DNA from: an uncultured bacterium
Lineage (GTDB): Bacteria; Cloacimonadota; Cloacimonadia; Cloacimonadales; Cloacimonadaceae
Assembly (NCBI GenBank): GCA_938009275.1
Contig: CALLHY010000043.1
Coordinates: 52,623 to 116,622 of the forward strand
Length of the DNA stretch: 64,000 nt
Direction: 5' to 3'
Below the pieces are notes generated by a model. It was not told the origin of the DNA and searched no databases. It was given only the letters and a program-made list of their open reading frames with translations. A program made the position numbers and the translations under genes. Below, piece after piece: positions 63,812 through 64,000 of the stretch (positions are counted from its first letter, which is position 1; the number at the start of each line of letters is the position of its first letter).

Positions 63812-63829
63812 CGTGGGTTAAAACCCACG
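63812..63829. repeat. Hairpin, reverse-oriented copy of the array-end palindrome
   Basis: CGTGGGTT-AA-AACCCACG is the exact reverse complement of the hairpin at 62824-62841 and is followed by CGCCTATAATCCA, the reverse complement of the 20-base unit. It starts the oppositely oriented repeats. Confidence 0.95.
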
Positions 63830-64000
63830 CCTATAATCCATCGCCCATCTCTTCGTGAATAATGTTAACGCCTGAAACAGTGCTAAGTGGTTAAAACCCA
63901 CGCCTATAATCCATCGCCCATCTCTTCGTGAATAATGTTAACGCCTGAAACAGTGCTGAGTGGTTAACACCCACGCCTATAATCCATCACCCATCTCTTC
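63824..64000. repeat. 73-bp tandem repeat running off the window
   Basis: A 73-base unit beginning CCCACGCCTATAATCCATCG starts at 63824, 63897 and (partial) 63970, with few differences. Each copy carries the 20-base repeat core in reverse orientation. The array continues past the right edge. Confidence 0.95.

Noticed and set aside
63449..64000. CRISPR array
   Set aside because: Repeats are of 20 or 73 bases without regular unique spacers, and no cas gene is present; they match REP-like arrays instead.

Overview
The window reads as a chromosomal segment of a Gram-negative, anaerobic, amino-acid-fermenting bacterium, most likely a member of Candidatus Cloacimonadota (WWE1). The strongest pointer is the 3-keto-5-aminohexanoate cleavage enzyme at 35079-35912, which keeps, at identical residue numbers, the zinc ligands and active-site residues known from the Cloacimonas acidaminovorans enzyme. 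Supporting signs are an indolepyruvate oxidoreductase pair, a B12-dependent ribonucleotide reductase, a 2-hydroxyacyl-CoA dehydratase activator, KDO transferase (an LPS outer membrane) and a large secreted protein ending in a type A sorting-like tail. The lineage call is an inference from remembered family sequences, not a database search.

Layout. 1-13.6 kb (+): end of a histidine kinase, a large TPR protein, an outer-membrane-like protein, a multi-pass membrane protein, a divergent polysaccharide deacetylase, uppP, holA and malQ, nearly all touching or overlapping; then iorA-iorB behind a possible structured leader, a small exported protein and tRNA-Thr(CGU). 13.8-20.6 kb (-): a tight six-gene operon (zinc-ribbon membrane protein, apbE, folE2, M16 protease, HgdC-like activator, PHP phosphatase). 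20.6-21.3 kb: a gene-poor, repeat-rich gap. 21.3-38.2 kb (+): a PP-loop protein, an MBL-fold hydrolase, guaA, tRNA-Asp(GUC), waaA, an AmrS-type radical SAM enzyme, a NusG-II protein, a glycosyltransferase-Ppx/GppA fusion, miaB, yicC, rnr, murI, kce, nrdJ. 38.7-44.1 kb (-): ftsY, a DUF4405 protein, a nuclease-helicase fusion, a DUF3467 protein and a thermonuclease. 44.2-51.2 kb (+): a membrane protein, trmB, a GAF/HD-GYP protein, dus and the large secreted protein. 51.6-62.5 kb: a GntR-ABC transporter operon, a RibD-like reductase, an MFS carrier, an ArsB/NhaD carrier paired with an EIIA-CBS protein, and a pyrB-pyrC-pyrK-pyrD cluster. 62.6-64.0 kb: a Y1 (HUH) transposase inside arrays of short repeats and palindromes.

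Most of the window is housekeeping: nucleotide synthesis (guaA, pyrBCKD, nrdJ), tRNA modification (miaB, trmB, dus and possibly the PP-loop protein), RNA decay (rnr, yicC), envelope building (uppP, murI, waaA) and protein targeting (ftsY). The parts most worth a second look are the right-hand transposase/repeat nest, whose palindromes share an architecture but not stem sequence; the glycosyltransferase-exopolyphosphatase fusion; the EIIA-CBS/ion-carrier pair; the ferredoxin-less IorA with its possible folded leader; and the nuclease-helicase fusion. I saw no CRISPR array, rRNA, prophage or recognisable complete defence island. Several start codons were placed downstream of the longest open frame because of clear ribosome binding sites; each such choice is stated in its entry.
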